DNA of 39,249 nt from CAYPHY01 sp964410625 (GCA_964410625.1 CAYPHY010000046.1:1-39249), one strand, 5' to 3'; positions 21,823 through 30,566 are shown, numbered from the stretch's first letter. Notes: generated from the letters alone by a model not told the origin. Numbers and translations: made by a program.

Positions 21823-24800
21823 ATGAGTTTTCAAGATGTCCCCAACAAAGTAGATTTTGTCGCCCTGGAGCGCGACGTGCTGCGCTTTTGGCAAGAGAGC
21901 GACGCCTTCAACGAACTGCGCCGCCTGCGGGCCGCCAGCGAAAAAGAGCATGGCATCTTCAGCTTCATTGACGGCCCCATCACCGCCAACAACCCGATGG
22001 GCGTCCATCATGCCTGGGGGCGCACCTATAAAGACCTCTACCAGCGCTATCACGCCATGCTCGGCAAAAACGAACGCTGGCAAAATGGCTTTGATTGCCA
22101 GGGGCTATGGGTCGAGGTGGAAGTCGAGAAGGAGCTAGGCTTTAAGAGCAAGCGTGACATTGAGGAGTTTGGCCTGGCGGAGTTTGTCCGCCTCTGTAAG
22201 GCGCGGGTGTTGCAATATGCGGCCGTGCAGACCGAGCAATCCATCCGCCTCGGCTACTGGATGGACTGGAACGACCCCGACGAACTACGCCGCCTCAGCA
22301 CCTTGCTCAAGGAAGACCCCCAGCAGGAGATCACCGTGCAAGGCCCAAACGGCCCGGTCAGCGGTACGGTGGAGCAAATCGTCGCCCAACTGGGCCTGCC
22401 GCAACTGGGCGGCTCCTACTTCACCTTCAGCGACGAAAACAACTACCAAATCTGGGGCTTCCTCAAGCGTTGCCAGGAAAACGGCTGGCTCTACAAAGGG
22501 CGTGACGTGATGCCCTGGTGCGCCCGCTGTGGCACGGGTATCAGCCAGCACGAGATCGTCACCGACGGCTACAAGGAGATCACCCACGACTCCGTCTTTG
22601 TCCGCTTCCCCTTGCTCGGCCGCGAAAACGAAGCGCTGCTGGTCTGGACAACCACCCCCTGGACGTTGACCAGCAATGTGGCGGCGGCCGTTGGTCCCGA
22701 CCTCGACTATGTGAAAGTAGAGGCGGAAGATGGCTGGACGTATTACCTGGCCGAAGCGGCCATGACCAACTCCCTGCTGGGCAAAAACAATGTCGTCGTT
22801 GACCGACTGAAAGGGTCGCAGATGGTCGGCTGGGAGTATCGCGGCCCCTTCGACGACTTGCCCGTCGTGCAACAAACCTTCGCCGCCGCTGGCTACACCC
22901 ATACCGTCATCCCCTGGAAGGATGTTGGTGCAGAGGAAGGGACGGGCATTGTCCACATCGCCCCCGGCTGTGGCGCGGAGGACTTTGCATTGAGCAAAGA
23001 GTTTGACCTGCCCGTCGTTGCCCCGCTGGACGAAAACGGCGTCTATGTCGGCGGCTTCGACTGGTTGACCGGCGAGCAGGTGCAGGAAGTCGCCAACCCC
23101 ATCTTCGCCAACTTGCGCGAAAAGGGCATCTATTACCGCAAGCAAGCCTATAAGCACCGCTATCCCCATTGCTGGCGTTGCGGCACGGAGCTGGTCTACC
23201 GGCTGGTGGATGAGTGGTTCATCAGCATGGGGCCGGTTTATGACAAGCCGCGCGAGGAAGTGACGGCCGAAGAAAAAGCACGCAGTCTGCGCTACCAGAT
23301 CATGGACCGCGTAGACCAGATCAACTGGTATCCATCCTTTGGCTATGACCGCGAGATGGATTGGCTGCGTAACATGCACGACTGGATGATCAGCAAGAAG
23401 CGCTACTGGGGTCTCGCCCTGCCCATCTGGACCTGCGACGAGTGTGGCGCGTTCACCGTGGTCGGTAGCGAGGAAGAACTGGAGGAACGCGCCATTGAGG
23501 GCTGGGAAACGTTCAAAGGCCACACCCCCCACCGGCCATACATTGACGCGGTGAAGATCGCTTGCTCCTCCTGCGGTGGTAAGGTCAGCCGCATCGCCGA
23601 CGTCGGCAATCCCTGGCTCGACGCCGGAATCGTGGCCTTCAGCACGCTGCGCTACCGCCAAGACCCGGAGTATTGGGCGAAGTGGTACCCGGCCGATTGG
23701 ATTTCTGAAAGCTTCCCCGGCCAGTTCCGCAACTGGTTCTATAGCCTGCTGGCGCAGAGCACGGTGCTGGCCGAGGAGCCACCCTTCCGCAATCTCTTTG
23801 GCTATGCGACCTTGCTGGCCGAAGACGGTAGCGAAATGCACAAATCATCGGGCAACATGATCGAGTTTAACGAAGGGGCGGAGCAAATGGGCGCGGACAC
23901 GATGCGCTGGCTCTACGCCAGTTGCAAGCCGGAGCAAAACCTGCTCTTTGGCTATAATCGCGGCGACGAAACGCGGCGGCGTTTTCTGATCCCGCTATGG
24001 AACGTCTACTCCTTCTTCGTCACCTATGCCAAGCTCGACAACTGGTCACCAAACGGTGACAAGGCGGCCGTCTCGCCCATCGCCGCCAACGCGCAGATGG
24101 ACCGCTGGATCATCGCCCGTCTGGATGAGACCACGCTGGCCGTCCACGCCGCGCTCAATGTCTATGATGCCGAAAGAGCAACGGCCGCCCTCGAAGCATT
24201 GTTGGACGATCTCTCCAACTGGTATGTACGCCGTTCGCGCCGCCGCTTCTGGAAGAGCGAAGCCGACGCGGATAAGGCGGCCGCCTATACCACGCTCTAC
24301 ACCGTCCTGGTCGAGTTCGTGAAGCTGCTGGCCCCCTTCATCCCCTTCACCAGCGAGGCCATCTACCAAAACCTCGTCCGTTCGCTACAGGCGGACGCGC
24401 CGTTGAGCGTCCACCATACGTTCTATCCACAGGCGGATGAAGCGTCGCTGGACCGGCGGCTGTTGAACAAGATGCGGTTGGCGATCAACACCGCCGCCCT
24501 CGGCCGCTCGGCGCGGGGATCGGCCGATGTCAAGCTGCGCCAGCCTTTAGCCAACGCGCGGGTCTTTGTCGGCAGCCAGCAAGAGCGCAACGACCTGCTG
24601 GAGTTGGCCGACGTGCTGAGCGAGGAGATCAACGTCAAGCAGATCGAAGTTGTCTCCGACGTGGGCGATCTGGTCAGCTACAAGCTGCAACCCAACAACC
24701 GCACGCTGGGGCCGAAGTTTGGTTCTCGCTTTCCACAGGTGCGGCAGGCGTTGTTGGCGTTGGACGCGGCCGAAGCCGCCACCACGCTCCAGGCTGAGGG

Positions 24801-25224
24801 ACAGTTGACGCTTAACCTCAATGGTGAAAATGTGGTGTTGGGTGGTGATGACGTGATTGTGCTGACCGAGGCGCGGGGGTCGGCGGCCGTAGCCAGCGAC
24901 AAGGGCGTGACCGTCGCCGTAGACGTAGAACTGACGCCGGAACTGGTGCAGGAAGGGTACGCCCGTGACCTGGTACGGGCAGTCAACAATCTACGCAAGG
25001 AAGCAGGCTTCGACATCGCCGACCGCATTGAGTTGCATTATCAGGCGGCCGGTGAGGTGGCCGAAGCTGTCCAAAACTTCCGCGACTACATCATGCAGGA
25101 GACATTGGCGACCAGATTGGTAGCGGATGGGATGGATGGATTAGATGGATTGGAGACGGCCGCTGCCCGTGATTCCGTCTCCGTTGGAGACAAATCCGTT
25201 ACCATCAGTTTAAATAAAGTGTAA
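21823..25224 (+). CDS. ileS: Isoleucyl-tRNA synthetase with GXHH-type signature
   Basis: This 1133-aa class I enzyme charges tRNA-Ile with isoleucine. Aligned without gaps to the canonical DGPPYANG...HIGH block, residues 60-63 read GVHH instead of HIGH. Known mupirocin-hyper-resistant IleRS2 enzymes carry such a GXHH swap. The KMSKS loop is EMHKS (671-675). A segment of about 45 residues (151-197, QEITVQGPNGPVSG within it) is inserted before the CP1 domain. The CP1 editing domain is present (WTTTPWTL; GTGIVHIAPGCGAEDF). FDCQGLWVEVEVEK and YVRRSRRRFW (anticodon domain) are typical of type 2 IleRS. AAGGA lies nine bases before ATG. The T-box upstream with an Ile specifier confirms specificity. 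Confidence 0.95.
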   Translation: MSFQDVPNKVDFVALERDVLRFWQESDAFNELRRLRAASEKEHGIFSFIDGPITANNPMGVHHAWGRTYKDLYQRYHAMLGKNERWQNGFDCQGLWVEVEVEKELGFKSKRDIEEFGLAEFVRLCKARVLQYAAVQTEQSIRLGYWMDWNDPDELRRLSTLLKEDPQQEITVQGPNGPVSGTVEQIVAQLGLPQLGGSYFTFSDENNYQIWGFLKRCQENGWLYKGRDVMPWCARCGTGISQHEIVTDGYKEITHDSVFVRFPLLGRENEALLVWTTTPWTLTSNVAAAVGPDLDYVKVEAEDGWTYYLAEAAMTNSLLGKNNVVVDRLKGSQMVGWEYRGPFDDLPVVQQTFAAAGYTHTVIPWKDVGAEEGTGIVHIAPGCGAEDFALSKEFDLPVVAPLDENGVYVGGFDWLTGEQVQEVANPIFANLREKGIYYRKQAYKHRYPHCWRCGTELVYRLVDEWFISMGPVYDKPREEVTAEEKARSLRYQIMDRVDQINWYPSFGYDREMDWLRNMHDWMISKKRYWGLALPIWTCDECGAFTVVGSEEELEERAIEGWETFKGHTPHRPYIDAVKIACSSCGGKVSRIADVGNPWLDAGIVAFSTLRYRQDPEYWAKWYPADWISESFPGQFRNWFYSLLAQSTVLAEEPPFRNLFGYATLLAEDGSEMHKSSGNMIEFNEGAEQMGADTMRWLYASCKPEQNLLFGYNRGDETRRRFLIPLWNVYSFFVTYAKLDNWSPNGDKAAVSPIAANAQMDRWIIARLDETTLAVHAALNVYDAERATAALEALLDDLSNWYVRRSRRRFWKSEADADKAAAYTTLYTVLVEFVKLLAPFIPFTSEAIYQNLVRSLQADAPLSVHHTFYPQADEASLDRRLLNKMRLAINTAALGRSARGSADVKLRQPLANARVFVGSQQERNDLLELADVLSEEINVKQIEVVSDVGDLVSYKLQPNNRTLGPKFGSRFPQVRQALLALDAAEAATTLQAEGQLTLNLNGENVVLGGDDVIVLTEARGSAAVASDKGVTVAVDVELTPELVQEGYARDLVRAVNNLRKEAGFDIADRIELHYQAAGEVAEAVQNFRDYIMQETLATRLVADGMDGLDGLETAAARDSVSVGDKSVTISLNKV

Positions 25225-25225
25225 T

Positions 25226-25282
25226 ATCTGTAAAGTCGTGGCGTTTTACAAACGTGCGATGCAACGTCTTTTCTTTACAGAT
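25226..25282. repeat. Inverted repeat after ileS
   Basis: ATCTGTAAAG (25226-25235) and CTTTACAGAT (25273-25282) form a perfect 10-bp stem around a 37-nt loop. No long T tract follows. It may protect the 3' end of the ileS message. Confidence 0.5.
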
Positions 25283-25309
25283 ACGGTGCAAACACAGTCC
25301 GCAGATCAT

Positions 25310-25504
25310 CTAGATATGATTGCCTAAATCAATCGTCACCTCAATTGCCAAATCGATATCGCTCTCCGCATGTCGTTTACCGGCGGCCGTTGAGCCAAAC
25401 AGGTAGACCGCCAGGACGCCAGGAAATTGGGCGAAGATCGGTTCAAGCAACTCCGGGTCTGGATGTGGCTTATCTGGTTTTGCTCCAAGTCGCGGCCGTT
25501 TCAT
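25310..25504 (-). pseudogene. Truncated MNT-type nucleotidyltransferase
   Basis: The 64-residue frame contains VYLFGSTAAGKRHAESDIDLAI, which carries the GS and the DxD of minimal nucleotidyltransferases (MntA/KNTase fold). These proteins are normally 95-140 aa and need a third acidic residue after the next strand. Here the frame ends soon after DIDLAIEV. The C-terminal part is missing and no HEPN partner is found beside it. It is likely a decayed antitoxin-type gene. A short functional protein is not excluded. Confidence 0.6.
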
Positions 25505-25562
25505 ATCACAAGTAAAAGTACGCTGTCTGGGTACGTCAATTAGAGTTGCTTATCAGCGTACA

Positions 25563-25624
25563 GCGATTTTCCTAAATCGCTTGCGTAGACGCCGTTGTGT
25601 AAAACCGCGATTTAGGAAAATCGC
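25563..25624. repeat. Inverted repeat of the GCGATTT family
   Basis: Perfect 18-bp arms GCGATTTTCCTAAATCGC (25563-25580) and GCGATTTAGGAAAATCGC (25607-25624), each nearly palindromic itself. An almost identical element is at 30567-30626 and a variant at 36405-36450. The same flanks (GTACA before, GTTACC or GCTACG after) recur. Confidence 0.85.
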
Positions 25625-25658
25625 GTTACCGTCTATCATTTTTGTCCGAAAAACAAAA

Positions 25659-25685
25659 AGCCTCCCGAATGTATTCGAGAGGCTT
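25659..25685 (-). terminator. Terminator of the site-2 protease gene
   Basis: AAGCCTC (25659-25665) pairs with GAGGCTT (25679-25685), with an inner CGAAT/ATTCG stem. On the minus strand it is followed by TTTTTG and TTTTT. It lies 25 bases after the protease stop codon. Confidence 0.85.
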
Positions 25686-25709
25686 GAATAAATGGCTAAT
25701 CTGCTACTG

Positions 25710-26846
25710 CTACGCCGACTGTGTGCGCGGGGCAATGTCCGGCGAAATTGAGAGTAGGCGATGCAGGTCGGCGATGTGGCGCAGGGTCAGCAGACCGAGG
25801 AATCGGCCGCCCGTCCGGCTGTCTGCCGCCACCACCGGCAACGCCCCTAATCGCTCTTCGAGCAGACGGCGCTGCGCCTCAAAGACATCATCGGCCGGAA
25901 TGACCGGCTCTACGTCCTGACGCATAATCTCGCTGATTGGCGTGTAGCGCGGCAAGCGGCGCAACCCTTCTTCCAAGTCCTGCTGGCTGACAAAGCCAAC
26001 TAGCTGCTCATCCACCACCACCGGAAAGTCACGCTGCCCACTATACAACATCATATCGGCCGCCTGTTGGAGCGTATTGGTCGGAACCAGGCGATAGGCG
26101 GTTGGTGAAAAGACGCGTTGCACTGTGTAGCCGCGCAACGCCTGGCGATAACGCACATATTGCGCCTCCTGCCCGGCCGCCATGTAGATGAAGATAGCGA
26201 TGAAGATGAGGAAGAAGCTGCCGCCGGTTAGCGCAAAGAAGCCGAGCAAAACGGCCGCCACTCGCCCCACCGCCGCTGCGATATTCGTCGCCCGCACATA
26301 ATCCAGGCGCATGGCAAGCAACGCCCGAAAGACACGGCCGCCATCCAGCGGAAAGGCCGGTAAGAGGTTAAACAATGCCAGGAAGATATTGGACAAAAAG
26401 ACATAGGAGAACAACGCGCTCAAACTAAAGCCGCTTTGTCCCGACAAAATCGCCAGCGGGCTGGTCAGGTCAATGTTCAGCGCGAAGATCATCGCCCCCA
26501 TCACAATGGCGATCAAGAAGTTCACCGCCGGACCGGCAAAGGCGATCACAAACTCTTGAATGGGCTTGTCCGGCATCTCGCGTAACTGCGCCACGCCGCC
26601 AATTGGCGACAACACAATCTGCTTCACCGGAATGCCATAGTATTGCGCTGCAAAGCTATGCCCCAGCTCGTGGAGCGTGACAATGGCAAAGAGGATCGTC
26701 ACCGCGACGATCCCAAATATGGCGCTACTGATATTTCCCGAAAGCAGGCCGAACTGGACGGCCGCCCAAAGCAAAATCAAGGGAAACGTAAAGTGCAGCC
26801 GAATATCAATACCGCGAACGGTCAAAATTTTCCAGGAATTTTTCAT
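25710..26846 (-). CDS. Site-2 protease (M50 family) with CBS domains
   Basis: Site-2 proteases cut substrates inside the membrane; CBS domains sense adenyl nucleotides. The 378-aa protein has membrane helices around the zinc motif HELGH (59-63) and the NLLPAFPLDGGRV block with Asp168, the third ligand. Helices lie at about 20-38, 43-60, 98-123, 140-160 and 190-215. Two CBS motifs occupy about 240-378, with PVVVDEQLVGFVS and PVVAADSRTGGRFLGLLT. The type is the SpoIVFB/Rv2625c-like group. No obvious substrate or anti-sigma gene is adjacent. Confidence 0.94.
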   Translation of the reverse strand: MKNSWKILTVRGIDIRLHFTFPLILLWAAVQFGLLSGNISSAIFGIVAVTILFAIVTLHELGHSFAAQYYGIPVKQIVLSPIGGVAQLREMPDKPIQEFVIAFAGPAVNFLIAIVMGAMIFALNIDLTSPLAILSGQSGFSLSALFSYVFLSNIFLALFNLLPAFPLDGGRVFRALLAMRLDYVRATNIAAAVGRVAAVLLGFFALTGGSFFLIFIAIFIYMAAGQEAQYVRYRQALRGYTVQRVFSPTAYRLVPTNTLQQAADMMLYSGQRDFPVVVDEQLVGFVSQQDLEEGLRRLPRYTPISEIMRQDVEPVIPADDVFEAQRRLLEERLGALPVVAADSRTGGRFLGLLTLRHIADLHRLLSISPDIAPRTQSA

Positions 26847-26865
26847 TCGTTTTATGCCCTTCTTT

Positions 26866-26898
26866 AGAAACCGGGTTTCTTCAAGAAACCTGGTTTCT
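26866..26898. repeat. Double palindrome of the AGAAAC...GTTTCT family
   Basis: AGAAACCGGGTTTCT (26866-26880) and AGAAACCTGGTTTCT (26884-26898) are nearly palindromic and complementary to each other, separated by TCA. It lies in the leader of the site-2 protease gene. Confidence 0.8.
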
Positions 26899-27114
26899 CT
26901 ACACTATTTATTTTAAGGCATAATCCTATGATTCCCGTTAACAAAAGATGTGGGATTAATGAAGAAAGTGGCTCAGTCAGCCAATTTTGTTGTTATTTGT
27001 AGACCCCGTGAAGGCTGTGCAAGAGTAACAACAAGAGCGGAACACAATATACCAATACAAATCCGCCTCATCAGCGTACTATCCGCGCAATCTGCGTAAC
27101 TATCAAGCAATCAA
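26899..27114. other. Intergenic region with a single-arm ATCTGCG-word repeat
   Basis: The region between two minus-strand genes holds AATCCGCCTCATCAGCG and AATCTGCGTAAC words (27059-27108). The rest (26899-27058) shows no convincing gene, promoter or RNA. Confidence 0.45.
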
Positions 27115-27924
27115 CTAAGTAATCAACTCCACCGGCAAATGGTCCACGCGGTTCAAATAGACAATCACCGCTTCCGCATCGAAAAAGTCGATCCGTGTGA
27201 TGGAGGTGTTTTGGATGTCGAACCACACCCGGCGAATGCCCTCGGCCGTCGTCGGTCGCGGCTTTGGCGTCCCTTCCTGATAGGCCGACTCAACCACGGC
27301 CGCCCGCTCCGGCGGCAATGTGCTATGGGGGTTAATCAGGGTGGCGATCATCCGCTGGAAAAAGCCGCCATGCGAGACAATCCCCACCCGGTCATCCGTT
27401 CCGCCATGTCGCTCCAGCAATGTCTGCCAAAATTCGCGGGCGCGGCCGTATGCCGCCTCGCGTGCTTCGGCCGGCCGATCCCACCAGCCCCCCTCACCCA
27501 TCGTTTCCGGCAGGCGTAAATGGGGATAGGTGCTGGCGAAGAAGGCGCGGTTATTGCCCGGCTGCCCGATCTTCTCCTCGCTCTCCCCCTCGCCCACCGT
27601 GTCGTAAATACCGCCGATCTCGTGAATTTCGGGCCAGGCCACCAGCGGCAAGCCCAAACGTTCGGCCGCATAGCTGGCGGTCACAATGGCACGCACCATC
27701 AAACTGCTATAGAGATGGGTCAGCCCAAAATCGGCCGCCTGCTCATCCCCTGGGCCGGTGGAGATTGAGGGAACGGGCTGGGCCAGTTGTTGCGCCAGCA
27801 ACTTCGCCTGTTCGTGTCCAAGTGGGGTTAACGGCGGGTCGGGGACGCGACGGCCGAGTGTCCCATGACCAACATAAAAAGCATTGTTCTCTGACTGAGC
27901 ATGGCGAATAATATACAGTCTCAT
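27115..27924 (-). CDS. Histidine phosphatase family protein (phosphoglycerate mutase-like)
   Basis: This 269-aa cytoplasmic enzyme belongs to the branch-1 histidine phosphatase family. The N-terminal RHAQSENN (His8 is the phosphorylated His), the LTPLGHEQAKLLA block, and the second catalytic His in VGIVSHGGFFQRMI are present; canonical enzymes have RHG, here RHA. The GWW(D)RP segment around the middle suggests a phosphomonoesterase acting on a small phospho-metabolite or protein. Its ATG directly follows the stop of the ParB-Usp fusion gene (TAA-ATG), so it is tightly coupled to it. Substrate unknown. Confidence 0.88.
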   Translation of the reverse strand: MRLYIIRHAQSENNAFYVGHGTLGRRVPDPPLTPLGHEQAKLLAQQLAQPVPSISTGPGDEQAADFGLTHLYSSLMVRAIVTASYAAERLGLPLVAWPEIHEIGGIYDTVGEGESEEKIGQPGNNRAFFASTYPHLRLPETMGEGGWWDRPAEAREAAYGRAREFWQTLLERHGGTDDRVGIVSHGGFFQRMIATLINPHSTLPPERAAVVESAYQEGTPKPRPTTAEGIRRVWFDIQNTSITRIDFFDAEAVIVYLNRVDHLPVELIT

Positions 27925-29661
27925 TTAGCAAACCAGGACAGGGCGCGACCACTGTCCCAACACTCCTTTCAACAACGAGGGGCGGTTTTTGCCGGTTGGC
28001 TCGCCCCAGACAATGAGCTGGCTGTCCTGTTCGACGGCCGTCTGCACCACCTGTCCGGTATTAAGCGACGGAACCGACACAATCACCGGCTCCACCTCGT
28101 GAATAGCCAAATAATCACTCAGATAATCAACCGCGCTTTCGTCCTTGCGCCGCGCCCCTTGCGGCACCAGCGCGACAAAGCGGCTTTTCCACTGCTCCGC
28201 GCAATAGGCAGCGATAAACAAGGCCATATCGGCTTTGCGCGAGCCGTCATAGACCAGCAACAACGAATCCAACGGGCTGGGTTGGTCGGGCACAATCAGA
28301 ATCGGCCGCCCACATTGCGCCACCAACCTACTCAAGGTGTCTTGCTGTGACGCGGCCGTAAACGATGGGCCAAGTACGATTAAATCATTCAACACCGCCC
28401 GTTCGCTGATTTTTTCCGCAAAGTCACCGATCTCGACGACGACATTCGGCTCATAGGCGGCCTGGCGACAAATTTCAGTGAACTGGCGGTAGAGCGATTG
28501 TGCCGTTTCAACATTGGCATCGCCCAGATTATCAAGTACGTTCAGGCCATGTAGTTGCGCCTTCTCCCGCCGGGCAACCAACAACGCCTGCTCCAACGCC
28601 TGCCAATCCCCCTGGTCGCCGCGATAGGGGACCATGATAGCGGCAAAGAGCGTGCTGCTATAACGGCTGATCCGTCGTTGCACCACCCAGGGTTCAACAT
28701 CCGCATCGTCCGGCACAGTCGCTTTCTCGCCGGCCGCTGCTTTGTTCTTGCCCCACCAATGCAGTCGTTTTCGCCAGCGTTGGATGCGGCTTTCAGGCTG
28801 GGCGTCGTCAAAGTGGGCGGCCAATTTCGCCGCCGCCTCATCCAGGGAAATTTCCCAGCCAATGCGGTTCTTCAGCTCCGCCTGGTAATCCGCTACCCAT
28901 AGATAAAAGTCCGTTTCTGTGCGGCCTGGGAAGTGGTGGTGCAGGCGCAAGTCGCGAATGGTATGCACCACCGGCAAATAGGAGTCGTCATACCAGCGAG
29001 TATGCGCTTCTTCGTCGCTCAAGTCACGATTTTCGGCCGTTTCCGCCAGATAGCGAAAGACCTCGATATGGGCACGCAGGTCATCATAACGGCCGGGGAC
29101 CGTCACCCGCAAGTCCAGGCCTGGCCGCAGCATATCCAGCTTTGTATGCTCCAAAAAGCGGGCATATTCAGCGTGGATGATCATCTCATCCGGTTGTGCA
29201 CCTGGGGGCAGTGGCGCGCGCGTCCGCACTTCCGTGATCTGCGCCTTGATCGTCTTATACCCTTGCTGCCGGGCAATGGAAACGCGGTGGTTGCCATCCA
29301 GCACAAAATAGATGTCGCCGATCTGGTAGACATCAATCGGCGGCAGCAGACTGACATCAGGCGCGGCGGCCATCACCCCGGCCCAGCGCTCTTGGTCATG
29401 GGCTTTGCGCGGCATGAAGGTGCGGGTGAAGTCATCATAACGGCCGACGCTGCCCACAATCGCATCCAACGGGATCTCCTCCACCCCGCGCTTTTCGCTA
29501 TCCACCACCTTCAGTTGGTCAGCAACGGTGTCATAGGAAAGCAAATCTACCTGGCGGCCGCGCAGACGGCCGAGGATCTGCTCCCAATTCCCCCGCTGCC
29601 GGGCGCGATGAAAATCCTCAATCGCTCGTTGCTTGCGCTGTTCCTGTGGGTCGCCGTACAT
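27925..29661 (-). CDS. ParB/sulfiredoxin-like protein fused to universal stress protein domains
   Basis: The N-terminal 300 residues of this 578-aa protein repeat the architecture of the protein at 18026-18964: RGRQVDLLSYDTV, EIPLDAIVGSVGRYDDF (about 62-78), PPIDVYQIGDIYF (107-119), LDGNHRVSIARQQGY (121-135) and FPGRTETDFYLWV (244-256). A basic linker (about 290-315) leads to one or two UspA-type domains (about 335-578), visible as FAAIMVPYRGDQ, DLIVLGPSF, CGRPILIVPD and SLLLVYDGSRKADMAL. UspA domains often bind ATP. A regulatory ATP- or CTP-sensing role is inferred, not shown. It is coupled to the histidine phosphatase gene downstream. Confidence 0.82.
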   Translation of the reverse strand: MYGDPQEQRKQRAIEDFHRARQRGNWEQILGRLRGRQVDLLSYDTVADQLKVVDSEKRGVEEIPLDAIVGSVGRYDDFTRTFMPRKAHDQERWAGVMAAAPDVSLLPPIDVYQIGDIYFVLDGNHRVSIARQQGYKTIKAQITEVRTRAPLPPGAQPDEMIIHAEYARFLEHTKLDMLRPGLDLRVTVPGRYDDLRAHIEVFRYLAETAENRDLSDEEAHTRWYDDSYLPVVHTIRDLRLHHHFPGRTETDFYLWVADYQAELKNRIGWEISLDEAAAKLAAHFDDAQPESRIQRWRKRLHWWGKNKAAAGEKATVPDDADVEPWVVQRRISRYSSTLFAAIMVPYRGDQGDWQALEQALLVARREKAQLHGLNVLDNLGDANVETAQSLYRQFTEICRQAAYEPNVVVEIGDFAEKISERAVLNDLIVLGPSFTAASQQDTLSRLVAQCGRPILIVPDQPSPLDSLLLVYDGSRKADMALFIAAYCAEQWKSRFVALVPQGARRKDESAVDYLSDYLAIHEVEPVIVSVPSLNTGQVVQTAVEQDSQLIVWGEPTGKNRPSLLKGVLGQWSRPVLVC

Positions 29662-29669
29662 GACCCTCT

Positions 29670-29840
29670 AATTGTCAATGAACAATGGACAATTGTCAAT
29701 TATCAACACAGCCCGTTTGGGGTTTCCATCCAAAAACCAGAGCTTGCGGGTTAGCAACCCGTGCTACAATTGTTCATAGCCTCATTGCTCATTGTTCATT
29801 GTCTCATTGTTCATTGCTCATTGCCCCATTATTCATTGAA
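29670..29840. repeat. CAATGAACAATG-word repeat cluster
   Basis: GTCAATGAACAATGGACAATTGTC words (29676-29702) and a run of CATTGCTCATTGTTCATTG words (29779-29838) are complementary in part. They flank a non-coding segment at 29703-29778. The second cluster encodes the C-terminus (MNNGAMSNEQ) of the lipoprotein gene at 29804. Confidence 0.7.
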
Positions 29841-30394
29841 ACATGCGCCACACACCCCTCCAGATTCTCGCAAAACGCGGCGCAAACCTCCGGCGTTGTC
29901 CCGGCGTAGATGATATAGAACTCGTTGTCATCCTGAGAAAGTGTGTAATGGGCGGTGCAGGGCTGCACCTCGATCCCTTCCGGCGAGGTAGGAACCGCAT
30001 CAAGCGTCGCCGGGAGGACACACTGGAATAGATTGGCCGGATCGCTGATCAGATTGCGGTCGCCAATGGCAATCGCCCCGGCCGCCAACGGCTGTTCCAC
30101 CTGGCTATAGACCCGCGCTCGCACCGCGCCCACGTCCTGGTAACAGCCGATGATGTGGTCAACAACGGCCACCGTCGCCGTCAACTGCGGTTGCCCGGCC
30201 AACAACGCCGCCCCACCAGCCAATGTGCTGACATAGGTGGTGATCGTTTGTCCTTCCACGTGGTTATAGCCGGGGAGCATCGGCAGCATCTCGGCCGCCG
30301 GTGGTGGCCCGTCGGGTTCATTATCGCAGCCTTGCAACAGCGCCAGACCGGTAATCGTTACCAATACAATTAGGATAATGGCGATTCGTTTCAT
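29804..30394 (-). CDS. Hypothetical lipoprotein
   Basis: A 196-aa protein with signal peptide and lipobox LLQGC (Cys23), so it should be anchored on the outer face of the membrane. A Pro-rich linker precedes a domain with IIGCYQDVGAVRARVYSQ, NLFQCVLPA and PCTAHYTLSQDDNEFYIIYAGTTPEVCAAFCENLEGC. The several Cys residues may form disulfides. I do not recognise the family. The last ten residues derive from the CAATGA-type repeat. A GGAG precedes the ATG. Confidence 0.75.
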   Translation of the reverse strand: MKRIAIILIVLVTITGLALLQGCDNEPDGPPPAAEMLPMLPGYNHVEGQTITTYVSTLAGGAALLAGQPQLTATVAVVDHIIGCYQDVGAVRARVYSQVEQPLAAGAIAIGDRNLISDPANLFQCVLPATLDAVPTSPEGIEVQPCTAHYTLSQDDNEFYIIYAGTTPEVCAAFCENLEGCVAHVSMNNGAMSNEQ

Positions 30395-30406
30395 CTCTCA
30401 CACTCC

Positions 30407-30480
30407 TGAAGGCACCTCACGCAAAGCACGCTAAGGCGCAAAGAGAATTATCGGGCGGCCTTTGCGTCTTCGCGCCAGGC
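30407..30480. repeat. Inverted repeat of the ACGCAAAG-word family
   Basis: CACCTCACGCAAAGCACGCTAAGGCGCAAAG words (30412-30441) face CCTTTGCGTCTTCGCGCCAGG (30460-30480). The related element is at 38098-38166. Confidence 0.7.
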
Positions 30481-30566
30481 ATTTCCAATGCGGTCAAATG
30501 AAGGGATAAATGCTTATAAGTAGAGGACGTGTGACAGGAGAGAAAAGTTCCCCTTGATCTGGTACA

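Noticed and set aside
22285..23841. Long open frame (518 codons) antisense to ileS
   Set aside because: It lies fully opposite a clear IleRS gene, with composition set by the GC-rich codons of ileS, no ribosome-binding site and no recognisable domain.
25553..25630. Riboswitch-like structure after the nucleotidyltransferase relic
   Set aside because: It is a dispersed simple hairpin repeated at 30567-30626 in an unrelated context, so it is not a gene-specific RNA switch.
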